Positions 47,937 to 58,393 of a stretch of DNA of 64,000 nt are shown one piece after another. How positions within the stretch are numbered: the first letter of the stretch is position 1; each line of letters begins with the position of its first letter. The position numbers were made by a program, and so were the translations under genes. The notes beneath the pieces are model-generated. The model searched no databases and was not told the DNA's origin. It saw only the letters and a list, made by a program, of their open reading frames with translations. The stretch comes from Chromatiales bacterium (ex Bugula neritina AB1) (GTDB taxonomy: Bacteria; Pseudomonadota; Gammaproteobacteria; Granulosicoccales; Granulosicoccaceae), in NCBI GenBank assembly GCA_001730015.1, contig MDLA01000115.1, positions 62,001 through 126,000 of the forward strand, given 5' to 3'.

Positions 47937-48704
47937 TTGGTCAAGTTGAACTCCGGCTACAGCACTCTCGAATACCTGCGCACCGACGATGGCAGCCTCA
48001 CCCTCAGAGATACGATAAAAAACGAAACCTTTCACTCAAAATTCGGGGCACTCGCTGAATCCCGCAGTGTTTTTCTGGAGAACTCAGGCGTTCTGGGACG
48101 CTTGCGCCGCAATCAACCTACACGCATCTTCGAGATCGGTTTTGGAACCGGTATGAATTTCATGCTCACTGCACTCGCTGCCAGGGAGCATTGCTGCTCG
48201 ATCAACTACGTTGCGGTGGAAAACCAGCTTTTACCTGACGAATTCATCTCTACCATTCTCAAAGACACTTTTCCGTGTGGCGATAAATCCATAGAAGCCA
48301 CTGAAACCGCAATTAGTCAGCTGCGACAGAAACCTTCTGCCGCCAGCGATCGGGAAACCGGCGACCACAGATCCGATAGCGAAGGATGCACCCCGGTTTG
48401 TTACAACATAAACGAGTACACCCGGCTGACCTTGCTGATACAGGATGCACAACAGACCAGACTCCCCGAGCAATCAATAGACGCTATTTATCTGGATGCA
48501 TTCAGCAGTAAAAACAATCCGCAGCTGTGGACTCAGGAACACCTGAAACAGCTTCATTCACTACTCAGTGATGGCGGCGTACTGGCAACCTACAGTGTTA
48601 ACCGCCAGTTCCGGGAGGCATTAACCGCCAGCGGATTCCAGTGGCACAAACACCGCGGCCCGCGAGGAAAGCGCGAAGTACTGACGGCGCAACGCGCTCA
48701 ATAA
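47937..48704 (+). CDS. mnmD: tRNA 5-methylaminomethyl-2-thiouridine methyltransferase (stand-alone MnmD)
   Basis: A 255-residue DUF752 methyltransferase corresponding to the N-terminal (MnmC2) half of E. coli MnmC, which makes mnm5(s2)U34 from nm5(s2)U34. The SAM motif is FEIGFGTGMNFMLTALAA; the catalytic-side YLDAFSSKNNPQLWTQE and the terminal RGPRGKREVLTAQ match. The FAD-dependent MnmC1 half is absent. Residues about 125-150 contain a polar insertion. It starts at TTG 47937 and overlaps the converging HD-domain gene by 7 bp. Confidence 0.9.
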   Translation: MVKLNSGYSTLEYLRTDDGSLTLRDTIKNETFHSKFGALAESRSVFLENSGVLGRLRRNQPTRIFEIGFGTGMNFMLTALAAREHCCSINYVAVENQLLPDEFISTILKDTFPCGDKSIEATETAISQLRQKPSAASDRETGDHRSDSEGCTPVCYNINEYTRLTLLIQDAQQTRLPEQSIDAIYLDAFSSKNNPQLWTQEHLKQLHSLLSDGGVLATYSVNRQFREALTASGFQWHKHRGPRGKREVLTAQRAQ

Positions 48705-49336
48705 CCTTTTTCTCGTAAATCTCTGAGATAACGTTCCACATTATCTCGAGCCTGTGCCTCGAAATGCTCCCTGAACCACGGAGTATTATAAAAATACGGG
48801 CGCTCGACCAGCTTGCTCATAAACTCGATCTGGTTCGGAAAATACTCGCCATCGCCGAGGTAGCTCAGCTCCCGACGCACGTTTTGTCCATCCGCGTTAA
48901 AAAATTCCCACGCCTGCCCAAAGCTTGATAAGTCGATATCAACCATGATTTGCTCGTCCGGATCGGTGGGTGGCGCCAAATGCCGCGTGGCCATTACCAA
49001 ACCATAAACACGCTCTCTAAACGAATCCGGCATTACAGACTCGCTCACGCGCATGAAATATTCAGCGCTCAGCCGTTCGTTTTCATTGATGGGAAAGTTG
49101 AACACGGCATCATGAAACCAGAGTGCAACTTCCACCGCATCCGGGTTCAAGCACAGATTACTTGCCTGATCAAATACTGACAGGCAGAAACTGATGTGAC
49201 CACAGGTATGGTAATACCGCCCGTTCTCACTGTAACTTTTTAGCAGCTGTTCACTGATATCGGACCCTGCTGCACCTGTAACGGTATTGCGTTTCCACAC
49301 CGCCTCAAAGCGGCTGCCTTGTAATTGCCTTGCCAT
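48698..49336 (-). CDS. Predicted HD-domain metal-dependent hydrolase
   Basis: A 212-residue HD-superfamily protein. The metal-binding set appears as YYHTCGHI (His), ALWFHDAVFN (HD) and MVDIDLSSFG (Asp). This matches a widespread family annotated as predicted metal-dependent HD phosphohydrolase. The substrate is unknown, possibly a nucleotide or modified nucleotide. GAGAG lies upstream of the ATG. It is convergent with mnmD and divergent from ugd; the 286-bp gap to ugd shows no gene. Confidence 0.85.
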   Translation of the reverse strand: MARQLQGSRFEAVWKRNTVTGAAGSDISEQLLKSYSENGRYYHTCGHISFCLSVFDQASNLCLNPDAVEVALWFHDAVFNFPINENERLSAEYFMRVSESVMPDSFRERVYGLVMATRHLAPPTDPDEQIMVDIDLSSFGQAWEFFNADGQNVRRELSYLGDGEYFPNQIEFMSKLVERPYFYNTPWFREHFEAQARDNVERYLRDLREKGY

Positions 49337-49622
49337 ATCTCTCTACAGGATCACAAAGTCCTTTGATTCATATCCGATATTACACCAGCGGCACAAGAAC
49401 TGCGGTGGTTCCGGACCTCGGTAAGGTACTGTTCACATTAATTATCATAGGCGCGGCCACAAATCGCACGTGGCGTATTGGCAAGACAGGGCAGACAGTC
49501 GTTGTGCATTGCAACAGGACCATCAATAATCAGCGCCACCGAGCCCGAAATCATCCATGCTTTCTGCCGCTATTTACTTATACAACTATTCTTCTCAGTA
49601 ATTTAGATATGGATCACAACAA

Positions 49623-50954
49623 ATGAATGTCACGATATATGGTTCGGGGTACGTCGGACTGGTCACGGGCTCCCTGCTGGCGGATGTCGGCAACAACGTT
49701 CTGTGCGTCGACATTGACGAAAAAAAAGTGGCAAATCTGAATAAAGGAATCATTCCGATTCATGAGCCAGGTCTTGATGCCGTGATTCTGCGCAATGTTG
49801 AAATCGGACGCCTGAGCTTCACCACGGATATGGATCGGGCAGTCAGCCACAGTGAAATGCAGTTTATAGCCGTTGGAACTCCCCCGGACGAAGACGGTTC
49901 AGCCGACCTGCAGCACGTCCTGGCTGTCGCTCAGACCATTGCTGAGCGTATGGACAGTCGCAAACTGGTTGTCACCAAATCTACCGTGCCGGTGGGTACA
50001 TCAGACAAAGTAGGGGCACGGATGCACGAAGTTCTGGCGAAACGTGGCGAGACAATCGAATTTACCACAATCTCAAACCCGGAATTTCTCAAAGAAGGAG
50101 CCGCAATCGAGGATTTCCGCAAACCGGATCGTATTGTCGTAGGAACTCAAAACCCCTACGCCATGGAAGAAATGCGCAAGTTGTATGCGCCTTTCTGCCG
50201 CAATCACGACCGACTGATCTTCATGGATATTCGCTCTTCTGAATTAACCAAGTACGCGGCGAACTCAATGCTGGCAACCAAGATCAGCTTTATGAATGAG
50301 CTGTCAAATCTTGCCGACGCGCTGGGCGCTGACATTGAAAACGTACGGATTGGTATCGGCTCTGATCCGCGCATTGGTTACAGCTTTATTTATCCTGGTT
50401 GCGGCTATGGCGGTTCGTGCTTTCCAAAGGATGTCAAAGCGCTGGTTGCCACTGCACGCGAAGTCGGATACCACGCCGAGCTACTGGAATCAGTAGAAAG
50501 CGTAAATGAGCGCCAGAAAAACGTATTATTCGAAAAACTGAACAATCACTTCAACGGTGATCTATCCGGCAAAACATTTGCCCTGTGGGGATTGGCGTTC
50601 AAACCCAACACCGACGACATGCGTGAAGCACCGAGCCGCGTATTAATGGAAGCCCTATGGGCTCAGGGAGCCAAGGTACAGGCCTATGATCCGGTAGCCA
50701 TGGACGAAACACGCAGCATTTACCCTGACAAAAACAACCTTGCATTAGTCGACTCGGCGACCGCCGCCACACAAGGCGCAGACGCACTGATAATTTGCAC
50801 AGAGTGGCACGAGTTTCGAAGCCCCGACTGGGATGGTTTGAAGCAAGGTCTTACTGCCCCTGTTATTTTTGACGGGCGCAATCTATACGAACCAGAGGTG
50901 TTATCCGAACACGGAATCTCCTACTATTGCATCGGGCGCCGTCAGGCCGCATAA
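49623..50954 (+). CDS. ugd: UDP-glucose 6-dehydrogenase
   Basis: A 443-residue NAD-dependent enzyme oxidising UDP-glucose to UDP-glucuronate for exopolysaccharide or LPS. The N-terminal Rossmann motif is [21 protein letters not shown]; the catalytic Cys lies in [34 protein letters not shown]-type sequence (here [20 protein letters not shown]) marks the C-terminal domain. It stands alone, ended by its own terminator. Confidence 0.96.
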   Translation: MNVTIYGSGYVGLVTGSLLADVGNNVLCVDIDEKKVANLNKGIIPIHEPGLDAVILRNVEIGRLSFTTDMDRAVSHSEMQFIAVGTPPDEDGSADLQHVLAVAQTIAERMDSRKLVVTKSTVPVGTSDKVGARMHEVLAKRGETIEFTTISNPEFLKEGAAIEDFRKPDRIVVGTQNPYAMEEMRKLYAPFCRNHDRLIFMDIRSSELTKYAANSMLATKISFMNELSNLADALGADIENVRIGIGSDPRIGYSFIYPGCGYGGSCFPKDVKALVATAREVGYHAELLESVESVNERQKNVLFEKLNNHFNGDLSGKTFALWGLAFKPNTDDMREAPSRVLMEALWAQGAKVQAYDPVAMDETRSIYPDKNNLALVDSATAATQGADALIICTEWHEFRSPDWDGLKQGLTAPVIFDGRNLYEPEVLSEHGISYYCIGRRQAA

Positions 50955-50966
50955 GTTTCAAGTTAC

Positions 50967-50997
50967 ACCCGGGTATAGACACCAGTACCCGGGTTTT
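50967..50997 (+). terminator. Intrinsic terminator of ugd
   Basis: ACCCGGGTA and TACCCGGGT form a perfect 9-bp stem with a 10-nt loop, followed by TTT, 13 bp after the ugd stop codon. Confidence 0.75.
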
Positions 50998-51132
50998 ACC
51001 GTCCACTGATCAAAGCATCAACGCAACGCCGTTGCAGTCACAGGTTCCCCGCGTCGATTAATTTAATTCACCGGCATCGGTATTTGTTATCCTGATGCGA
51101 TGCAGACTGCCCGTTTATAGAATCAGATCCCC

Positions 51133-52497
51133 GTGTTAAGCAAGCCGGATAACGGGCACCATGATACCGCTGGTCTATTGAACTTCTCCTGGCACAAGCG
51201 GGTCTGGTTGCTCGCTGTACCTATCATACTGTCCAATATTACTGTCCCACTTGTTGGTGCAGTAGATACCGCTATCGTCGGGCATCTGGATGAGGTTGAA
51301 CTGATCGGGGCTGTCGCACTCGGCGCTTCAATATTCAGTCTGGTTTTCTGGACATTCGGATTTCTGCGCATGGGAACCAGCGGTATGGTCGCTCAGGCTT
51401 CCGGAGCCGGAGACACTAGCGCGATTGGCAGCACCGTATTGCGATCCCTGCTACTCGCATGCATTCTCGGGGTTGCGGTAATAGCCTTGCAACTACCTCT
51501 CTTATCCGTCTGCCTGCAGGTATTCGATGGCTCCGCGCGGCTGGATGCACTAACTGCTCAATACTACAACATCAGAATATGGTCAGCGCCCGCTACCTTT
51601 GCAAACTATGTTGTTCTCGGTACCCTGATCGGCTTACAGAGGACTTCAGCCGTATTTGTCTTTCAGTTATTTCTGAATCTGTTAAATATAGCCCTTGATC
51701 TATTGTTTGTACCGGTACTGAATTGGGGGATTAGCGGTGTCGCCGCAGCTTCTGTAATCAGCGAGTATGCTGCGCTGATATTCAGTTTGTTTCTGATCAG
51801 ATCAACCCTGCACGAGGCCGTGAAAGATTTCAGGCCACAGACACTGCTGCGTCGTTACGAACTGCGCAAACTAATCAACCTGAATACCAATATTTTTGTG
51901 CGAACCCTGCTGCTGGTATTGTCATTTTTTTATTTCAATTCGGCCAGTACCCGGCTCGGTGCAACCACGCTCGCCGCAAACGCGATCCTCATGCAGATAC
52001 TGCACATTTGTGCCTACGCCCTCGACGGATTTGCTCATGCAGTTGAGACACTGGCCGGACATGCCCAGGGCTCAAAGCGAAAAACAGATTTTCACAATGC
52101 CGTTATAGTGTCCACCGTACAATCGTGTGTCATTGCAATCATAATGTCCGCCCTCATCTATCAGTTCGGTGTTTCACTGATTTTACTGTTTACCGATCAG
52201 CAAGATGTTATCGACAACGCCAGCCGGAATCTGCCCTGGTTGATCGCCCTGCCAATACTCTCCGTCTGGTGCTATCAGCTGGATGGCATCTTCATTGGCA
52301 CAACCCGCACCGGTGAAATGCGCAACGCCATGGTAATCTCGGCATTTATATTTGTGATACTGTCTGAATTGTTACTGCCACAATTAAATAATACCGCCCT
52401 GTGGCTGGCTTTTTCACTTTTTATGGTTTTGCGCGCTATCACATTACTGTTGTATTTCCCGCGGATCCAAAAGGCTCTGGACGCTAATGCAGCCTGA
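51133..52497 (+). CDS. MATE family efflux transporter, DinF-type
   Basis: A 454-residue protein with twelve hydrophobic spans of the MATE fold. It starts at GTG 51133. LAVPIILSNITVPLVGAVDTAIVGHL and FGFLRMGTSGMVAQASGAGD match the DinF branch, and the second half-repeat has LAANAILMQILHICAYALDGFAHAVE. It is a cation-coupled exporter of unknown substrate. It overlaps murB by 11 bp, so the two are co-transcribed. Confidence 0.9.
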   Translation: MLSKPDNGHHDTAGLLNFSWHKRVWLLAVPIILSNITVPLVGAVDTAIVGHLDEVELIGAVALGASIFSLVFWTFGFLRMGTSGMVAQASGAGDTSAIGSTVLRSLLLACILGVAVIALQLPLLSVCLQVFDGSARLDALTAQYYNIRIWSAPATFANYVVLGTLIGLQRTSAVFVFQLFLNLLNIALDLLFVPVLNWGISGVAAASVISEYAALIFSLFLIRSTLHEAVKDFRPQTLLRRYELRKLINLNTNIFVRTLLLVLSFFYFNSASTRLGATTLAANAILMQILHICAYALDGFAHAVETLAGHAQGSKRKTDFHNAVIVSTVQSCVIAIIMSALIYQFGVSLILLFTDQQDVIDNASRNLPWLIALPILSVWCYQLDGIFIGTTRTGEMRNAMVISAFIFVILSELLLPQLNNTALWLAFSLFMVLRAITLLLYFPRIQKALDANAA

Positions 52498-53503
52498 ATC
52501 AAATAAATCACTTCGTCACTACAATAGCTTTGGATTCGACGTTCGTGCTAAGTATTTTATATCGGTGAAATCGGTAGACGACCTGGCAGAGGTCCTTGAG
52601 TGGAGCAAACTAAATTCGCTGTCGGTATATATTCTCGGCGGTGGCAGTAATACCGTTTTTACCGGAGACATCGACGGGCTCGTCATTCATATGGGTATTA
52701 CCGGTAGCCGTATTTACAGCAGTGATGATTCCAAAATTACTATCGAAGTGGGTGCCGGCTGCGATTGGCACCAATTGGTTATCGATACCCTTAAGCAAAA
52801 GCACTACGGACTAGAAAACCTGGCGATGATACCCGGGCTCGCCGGAGCCGCTCCAATTCAGAATATCGGAGCGTACGGTGTAGAGGTCTGCGAAAGATTG
52901 CACAGTGTAACCACATTCAACCGGCATAGCGGCGAGCAGCAGACGCTCACTAACCCGGACTGTGAATTCGGATACCGCCACAGCCTATTCAAAACGGCCC
53001 GCGGCCGGGATTTCATCATCACTTCTATCACCCTGGAGCTATCCAGACAGGATTCAACCCGTGTCGGCTATAAAGCGCTGCTGGATGAACTTGAACAAAA
53101 TGGAATAACAAACCCCACCGCCAACGATGTTTTTAACAGCGTCTGTGCCGTACGTGCATCAAAACTACCCGATCCAAAGGTACTGGGAAACGCCGGCAGC
53201 TTCTTCAAAAACCCGACACTAGAGAGTCAGCAACTTGACGACCTGCAAGCACTCTGCAGCGATATCCCGGTTTATCCCCAACAGGACGGACGCTTTAAAG
53301 TGCCTGCCGCCTGGTTAATTGAGAACGCCGGCTGGAAAGGGCACAGATCAGGCCCCGTTGGAGTTCACACGAAGCAGGCTTTAGTGCTGGTCAACCACGG
53401 CGGCGGGAATGGTCAGCAGATTGCAATACTTGCTGATGATATTCAGCATGATATTAAATCCCGATATAACATCGAGCTCGAACGCGAACCGCAAATAATT
53501 TAA
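52487..53503 (+). CDS. murB: UDP-N-acetylenolpyruvoylglucosamine reductase
   Basis: A 338-residue type I MurB, which reduces the enolpyruvyl group to give UDP-MurNAc in peptidoglycan synthesis. The FAD-binding part has SVYILGGGSNTVF and LAMIPGLAGAAPIQNIGAYG; the substrate-side GYRHSLFK and KVLGNAGSFFKNP (catalytic Ser) and the C-terminal AAWLIENAGWKGHRSGPVGVH are present. It begins inside the MATE gene (11-bp overlap), a common arrangement only in some lineages. Confidence 0.96.
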   Translation: MQPESNKSLRHYNSFGFDVRAKYFISVKSVDDLAEVLEWSKLNSLSVYILGGGSNTVFTGDIDGLVIHMGITGSRIYSSDDSKITIEVGAGCDWHQLVIDTLKQKHYGLENLAMIPGLAGAAPIQNIGAYGVEVCERLHSVTTFNRHSGEQQTLTNPDCEFGYRHSLFKTARGRDFIITSITLELSRQDSTRVGYKALLDELEQNGITNPTANDVFNSVCAVRASKLPDPKVLGNAGSFFKNPTLESQQLDDLQALCSDIPVYPQQDGRFKVPAAWLIENAGWKGHRSGPVGVHTKQALVLVNHGGGNGQQIAILADDIQHDIKSRYNIELEREPQII

Positions 53504-53580
53504 TTTTTCACCCGGTCTAGCCAGGCTGGCCTCACGACCGCAAATATAAAGCTATCTCGTTGACACAAAATAACAAAAAA

Positions 53581-54951
53581 ATGAGTAACAGTTTAATAAG
53601 CAATCTGCTTGGTGCGTGGAAAGGCATCTCCAGCCCGTTTACCGGAAAGCGACTCGAGCTAAGCCCATACCTGCACGAAAATGAACTACAGCCGCTACGT
53701 GACAAAATCAAGGAGTGCCTTGAATCCAGGGGCGGTCAGGTCTCAGCTCGCGCCCACGCTGCAGAACTGGGTCAAGCCTACCTTGGACTAAACAACGAAG
53801 GCAAGCAAAAGTACCTGCGCCTGCTGGTAGATGAATTCGGCATCGATCACGATCAGGTCAGAGAAACCGCCGAAGCATTATTTTCTGACCTCGACACTGA
53901 TACCCGCAGCATCATAGAGCAGCAACTGCGTGAGCAACTACGCCCACCGTTTTTAACCTTGCTGACCCAATTCAATGCGCTGCCGCAGGGGGTTAAATTT
54001 CTTGTTGATATGCGCGCTGACCTTATTTCTCTAAAACGCGAAAACCCCGACCTAAGCCCGATTGACCGCGAACTCTGCCGGCAGCTCGCAAGCTGGTTTG
54101 ATATAGGCTTTCTTGAATTAAAACGCATTGACTGGAATGCCCCTGCGTCACTGCTTGAAAAACTGATTGAGTACGAAGCCGTACATCGAGTCGAATCGTG
54201 GACTGATTTGCACCATCGCCTGGCTGACAATCGACGCTGCTTTGCATTTTTTCATCCGCGAATGCCGGAAGAACCACTGATTTTTGTCTGGGTTGCACTG
54301 GTTTCGGAGCTGTCTGATAACGTAGATAAACTGCTGGATACCACGCACAGTGAGGATGAAAACAAAGACGTCACCACTGCAATTTTCTATTCTATAACAA
54401 GCACTCAGCGCGGACTCAGCGGGGTGAGCCTTGGCGACTTTCTGATTAAACGGGTAACCCAGGAACTGCGGCGTGAATTGCCTGACCTCACTGTTTTCTC
54501 TACCCTCTCACCAATACCCGGTTTCGCAAAATGGCTTAACGCGCAGCAAGACGAAAATGAAGCACCGCTGATCACCGATAGCGACCGTAAACTCATCAGC
54601 AGCAAAACAGAGCGAACGATAGAGCACTTGCTGGAAGAACCGGACTGGCTGGAGGATGCGTCAATCGCACCGTCTATGCAGAAAATACTTCAACGCCTGG
54701 CTGCCAGGTATATTACAGAGGAAAAAAACGGCAGTATCCGGGCGCTGGATCCCGTGGCGCATTTTCACCTGTCCAACGGCGCTATTGTCGAGCGTATCAA
54801 CTGGTTAGCTGATACCAGTGATAGAGGTAAAGCACAATCCTATACCATGATGGTTAACTACCTCTACAACCTCGACAAGATTGAATCCAATCACGAGCTC
54901 TATATAGAACAGGGGAAAATCGCGCAATCCAAGACTGTCGAGTCACTGTGA
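53581..54951 (+). CDS. Malonyl-CoA decarboxylase
   Basis: A 456-residue member of the MCD family, which converts malonyl-CoA to acetyl-CoA. The helical N-terminal domain is followed by the GNAT-like catalytic domain. The conserved Ser is in LTVFSTLSPIPGFAKWL and the catalytic His in LDPVAHFHLSNGAIVERINW. It stands alone, without malonate transport or synthetase genes nearby. A TTG at 53560 could add seven residues; neither start has a good ribosome-binding site. Confidence 0.92.
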   Translation: MSNSLISNLLGAWKGISSPFTGKRLELSPYLHENELQPLRDKIKECLESRGGQVSARAHAAELGQAYLGLNNEGKQKYLRLLVDEFGIDHDQVRETAEALFSDLDTDTRSIIEQQLREQLRPPFLTLLTQFNALPQGVKFLVDMRADLISLKRENPDLSPIDRELCRQLASWFDIGFLELKRIDWNAPASLLEKLIEYEAVHRVESWTDLHHRLADNRRCFAFFHPRMPEEPLIFVWVALVSELSDNVDKLLDTTHSEDENKDVTTAIFYSITSTQRGLSGVSLGDFLIKRVTQELRRELPDLTVFSTLSPIPGFAKWLNAQQDENEAPLITDSDRKLISSKTERTIEHLLEEPDWLEDASIAPSMQKILQRLAARYITEEKNGSIRALDPVAHFHLSNGAIVERINWLADTSDRGKAQSYTMMVNYLYNLDKIESNHELYIEQGKIAQSKTVESL

Positions 54952-55017
54952 TCTTGAATGCAAATGATCGTGCAGGAGTAAGTGATAATTCTTGATTTAC
55001 CGCGTATCACCGTAAAA

Positions 55018-56244
55018 TTAGTTAATGATAATCTCAACCGAACGCGTACGTGGCACCGCCACATTGGTACTTTCATCAATGTAGGTCGCTCTAACAGTTA
55101 TTCTGCCTCTCCCCTGAATAGTTATAAGCCCCCTGGAACCTCTCTCATTACTGAGCGTTATCAACGAATTCTCTGAAGCAGTTACAGTCCAGGATGTATC
55201 TTCAGTAACTTCATCATTAGTTCGATCTTCAAAACGCACAAACGAGCGCAGTTGCAGTTCATCCCCGCCAACGAACGGACGCTCAATCCGATTATCGTCA
55301 GGACTCAGCTCAAAATCCACCACTACCGTTGCACTGCCGGAAAGTATCGGCAGGGAATCAGTCTGTCCACCACAGGATACTGTCAATGTTCCCGCACCGG
55401 TACGCGTCGCTGTGACCAGCCCTTTATCAGGCAAGGTGTTATCAACGCGACCATAGTCAACCACATCACTACTTATCACCCAGTTGGCGTTATCCGTGAT
55501 ATCGACACTTTCATCGTTATCATCGAAGGTAGCAGTTGCGGAAAAATCTACCGATCTCCTTGGAGTCAGCCTAAAGGAAGGTTCTGCTATATCTATCAGG
55601 TTCAGGTTATTCAGTACGGTGATTGACTGCGTCCCGGGCACTCCATTGCGAGTTGCCGTCACCGTAGCAGTTCCAGTGTTACTGGATCTAAAAAGACCAG
55701 CAGTACTGGTATTATCAAATACCCCAACCAGTGGATCTGTTGAAGCAGACCAGTCTACTATACCGGTTATATTACGCTGTTCTTCCTCACCGGCATAAAC
55801 CCCCATTGCGGTAAACGAAGCGCTGGTGCATTCGTCAATAGCGGCTTCCGGAGTTGTCACCAGTATCTGCGAAAGAGGTGCTGATGAAACACGTATATCT
55901 ACACTATCACCCAGTGGTCCGAAGTCGGCAATAATTGTGGTGATGCCATCAGTTAATCCACTAACCAAACCGCTCGCAGAGACGGTCGCAACGGTGTTAT
56001 CACTACTAAACCATATGGCGTTGCTACTCACGTTATTCGATAAATCGGCGCCGTCAGTACCAGCCAGCAACGCCAACTGCAACTGGCTGTTAGCCTCCAT
56101 GACCGTAGCATCCGAATTGACCGCTACTGCTGTAAACCCGCTACTCGCAACCAACACTCTGTTTCCCAACTCACGCGCATCGTCTCCACCTTCACAGGCT
56201 GCGAGTCCAACCAGCATTAATCCCGCCAGGGCAAGTTTTTTCAT
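55018..56244 (-). CDS. Lipoprotein with bacterial immunoglobulin-like (Big2) repeats
   Basis: A 408-residue envelope lipoprotein. MKKLALAGLMLVGLAAC ends in a lipobox with the acylated Cys near residue 17 and EGG after it (no Asp at +2, so outer-membrane sorting is expected). The rest is four or so Ig-like strand-rich repeats: WFSSDNTVATVSASGLVSGL, the SASTDPLVGVFDNTSTAGLF region, and later WTVTASENS with SRGLITIQGRG. Such Big2 repeats usually form extended adhesion or scaffold rods. GGAA lies upstream of ATG 56244. Its start overlaps the stop of the beta-barrel gene by 4 bp. Confidence 0.85.
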   Translation of the reverse strand: MKKLALAGLMLVGLAACEGGDDARELGNRVLVASSGFTAVAVNSDATVMEANSQLQLALLAGTDGADLSNNVSSNAIWFSSDNTVATVSASGLVSGLTDGITTIIADFGPLGDSVDIRVSSAPLSQILVTTPEAAIDECTSASFTAMGVYAGEEEQRNITGIVDWSASTDPLVGVFDNTSTAGLFRSSNTGTATVTATRNGVPGTQSITVLNNLNLIDIAEPSFRLTPRRSVDFSATATFDDNDESVDITDNANWVISSDVVDYGRVDNTLPDKGLVTATRTGAGTLTVSCGGQTDSLPILSGSATVVVDFELSPDDNRIERPFVGGDELQLRSFVRFEDRTNDEVTEDTSWTVTASENSLITLSNERGSRGLITIQGRGRITVRATYIDESTNVAVPRTRSVEIIIN

Positions 56245-56798
56245 CGACGTTTCCAAGCGGCCTGAGGCGCGAGTATAAAACGCATCCCCAACCGAAAACT
56301 GTTAATACTGACATCACTATTGTACTCATGGTGGGTAAACCCGGCATCAAGCTGCCAGCTCGGGGACAGATTGAAGGTCAAACCAATTGCCCCTCGAAAT
56401 CCGGTAAGAGAGCTGTCAACACTGGAATCTGGTATCCCGCTGAAATCACTATCCAGGCGAATTGCTGATGCACCGAGCAGAACGTACGCTGCAATGTCCT
56501 CCATCGGCGGCGACTCCAGCCTGAGATTCGCTGCTACGAGCGATTCGACGGATAACTCGAGTGAGTTAATTGAGTCGTCCGTTAATCCTGTCCCCGCCTC
56601 CAGTTCAAGGCCAATGCCCTCTCGGATCCAGTAACCTACCGACAATACCCCTATCGCTGACGTAAATTCACCGTCGGCAACACCGAGAACCTGTCGATCG
56701 CCGTAGGCAGCAAGATAAAGATTCGGAATTTGTGCTGCAGCGAATGATGGCAGCAGCAGAAACAAGAGGAGCGACAATCTACCTGGGTTCACGACCAT
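56241..56798 (-). CDS. Small outer-membrane beta-barrel protein
   Basis: A 185-residue protein from ATG 56798 (AGGAA upstream; the frame to 56822 is longer but lacks it). A signal peptide (LSLLLFLLLPSFAAA) is followed by alternating amphipathic strands: ALGVLSVGYW-like and IREGIGLELEAGTG, then FRGAIGLTFNLSPSWQLDAG and SFRLGMRFIL. This is the layout of OmpA-like eight-stranded barrels. It is the first gene of a two-gene unit with the lipoprotein. Confidence 0.8.
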   Translation of the reverse strand: MVVNPGRLSLLLFLLLPSFAAAQIPNLYLAAYGDRQVLGVADGEFTSAIGVLSVGYWIREGIGLELEAGTGLTDDSINSLELSVESLVAANLRLESPPMEDIAAYVLLGASAIRLDSDFSGIPDSSVDSSLTGFRGAIGLTFNLSPSWQLDAGFTHHEYNSDVSINSFRLGMRFILAPQAAWKRR

Positions 56799-56899
56799 GG
56801 ATTTCCTGTAATAAACAATCACAGTGTACCATTTGTTTTACTATTTTCAGATAAAGTGTAACGTTTCCAACACAATCAAGTGAATGAGCTTTTTAGGGG

Positions 56900-58336
56900 C
56901 TAGCCTTTCAATTTTTCACGCAGTAACTCATTCAACTGTGCGGGATTGGCTTTACCTCGCGACGCTTTCATCACCTGCCCAACGAAATATGCAAGCAGTT
57001 TTTCCTTGCCTTGCCGGTATTCAGCGAGCTGTGAAGGATTGGCTGCAATGACGTTGTCAATCATCTTTTCAATTTCGGAGGAATCCGATATCTGGCGTAA
57101 ACCCTCCCGATCGATAATCTGATCCACATCGGCGTCGCTCTCCCACATATGATCAAGAATTGTTTTGCCAATTTTTCCTGAAATCGTGTTGTCGTGTATG
57201 CGCGACATCAAACCACTGAAGCGATCCACATCGACGGGCGAATCACTCAGCTCCAACCCATCTTTGTTCAGTCTGGAAAATAGTTCACCACCGATCCAGC
57301 TACTGACCAGCCTGGCTCCGGCGCCACTTGTCGAGAGAACGGTTTCAAAATAATCTGCCGTTGCACGATCAGCTGTCAACACACCTGCCTCGTAATCGGA
57401 CAACTGGAACTCACTGATGAACCGGTTTCGTCGTTGCTCTGGCAGCTCCGGCATTGATCGGGCCAGCGACTCAATCAAGGCATCTTCCACAACAACCGGC
57501 AGCAGGTCCGGGTCCGGAAAATAACGATAATCATTGGCTTCCTCTTTACTTCGCATGGAGCGAGTCTCATCATCATCAGCATTATAGAGTCGTGTTTCCT
57601 GAACCACTTCGCCACCCGATTCCAGAAGATCAATCTGACGCTCCACCTCGAAATTGATCGCGCGTTCCAGAAAGCGAAACGAATTGACATTTTTAATTTC
57701 AGCCCGCGTGCCGAGTTTTTCAGTACCCACGGGACGTACTGACACATTGGCATCACAACGGAACGATCCCTCCTGCATATTGCCGTCGCAGATATCTATA
57801 TATCGCACAATAGAATGTATCTTCTTCGCATAGGCCACCGCCTCTTTAGCGCTGCGCATATCGGGTTCTGAGACAATTTCCAGCAAAGGTGTCCCTGCCC
57901 GGTTTAGATCTACCCCGGTCTGTCCCGGAAATAAATCGTGAACTGACTTGCCGGCATCTTCCTCAAGGTGTGCCCGGGTCAGCCCGATTGACTTGACCGC
58001 ACCATCATCCAGCGTGATATCCACGGTTCCGGAACCCACAATGGGCAGCGCCATTTGCGATATCTGATAGCCTTTGGGTAAATCCGGGTAAAAATAGTTC
58101 TTGCGTGCAAAAACACTGCGCCTACCGATCTCAGCGTTAGTCGCAAGCGCAAACTTGATCGCCATATGCACCGCTTCTTTATTCAGTACCGGCAATACAC
58201 CTGGCATACCAAGATCTATTGCATTCGCCTGTGTATTTGCTTCGGCACCGAACTGCGTTGAACTGGCCGAAAAGATCTTGCTGCTGGTCGCGAGTTGCGC
58301 GTGAATTTCCAGTCCGATAACAGTTTCCCACTGCAT
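56900..58336 (-). CDS. gatB: Asp-tRNA(Asn)/Glu-tRNA(Gln) amidotransferase subunit B
   Basis: A 478-residue GatB that phosphorylates the misacylated Glu/Asp on tRNA and receives ammonia from GatA. It opens [20 protein letters not shown]; landmarks are [47 protein letters not shown] and [17 protein letters not shown]-type text (here [18 protein letters not shown]). The C-terminal YqeY domain is complete. It lies 57 bp behind gatA. Confidence 0.97.
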   Translation of the reverse strand: MQWETVIGLEIHAQLATSSKIFSASSTQFGAEANTQANAIDLGMPGVLPVLNKEAVHMAIKFALATNAEIGRRSVFARKNYFYPDLPKGYQISQMALPIVGSGTVDITLDDGAVKSIGLTRAHLEEDAGKSVHDLFPGQTGVDLNRAGTPLLEIVSEPDMRSAKEAVAYAKKIHSIVRYIDICDGNMQEGSFRCDANVSVRPVGTEKLGTRAEIKNVNSFRFLERAINFEVERQIDLLESGGEVVQETRLYNADDDETRSMRSKEEANDYRYFPDPDLLPVVVEDALIESLARSMPELPEQRRNRFISEFQLSDYEAGVLTADRATADYFETVLSTSGAGARLVSSWIGGELFSRLNKDGLELSDSPVDVDRFSGLMSRIHDNTISGKIGKTILDHMWESDADVDQIIDREGLRQISDSSEIEKMIDNVIAANPSQLAEYRQGKEKLLAYFVGQVMKASRGKANPAQLNELLREKLKG

Positions 58337-58393
58337 GACTTGCTCCGATCGCTTCTTTAATTATGCTTGTTAATTTAGTATTTCAGTGGCGAT

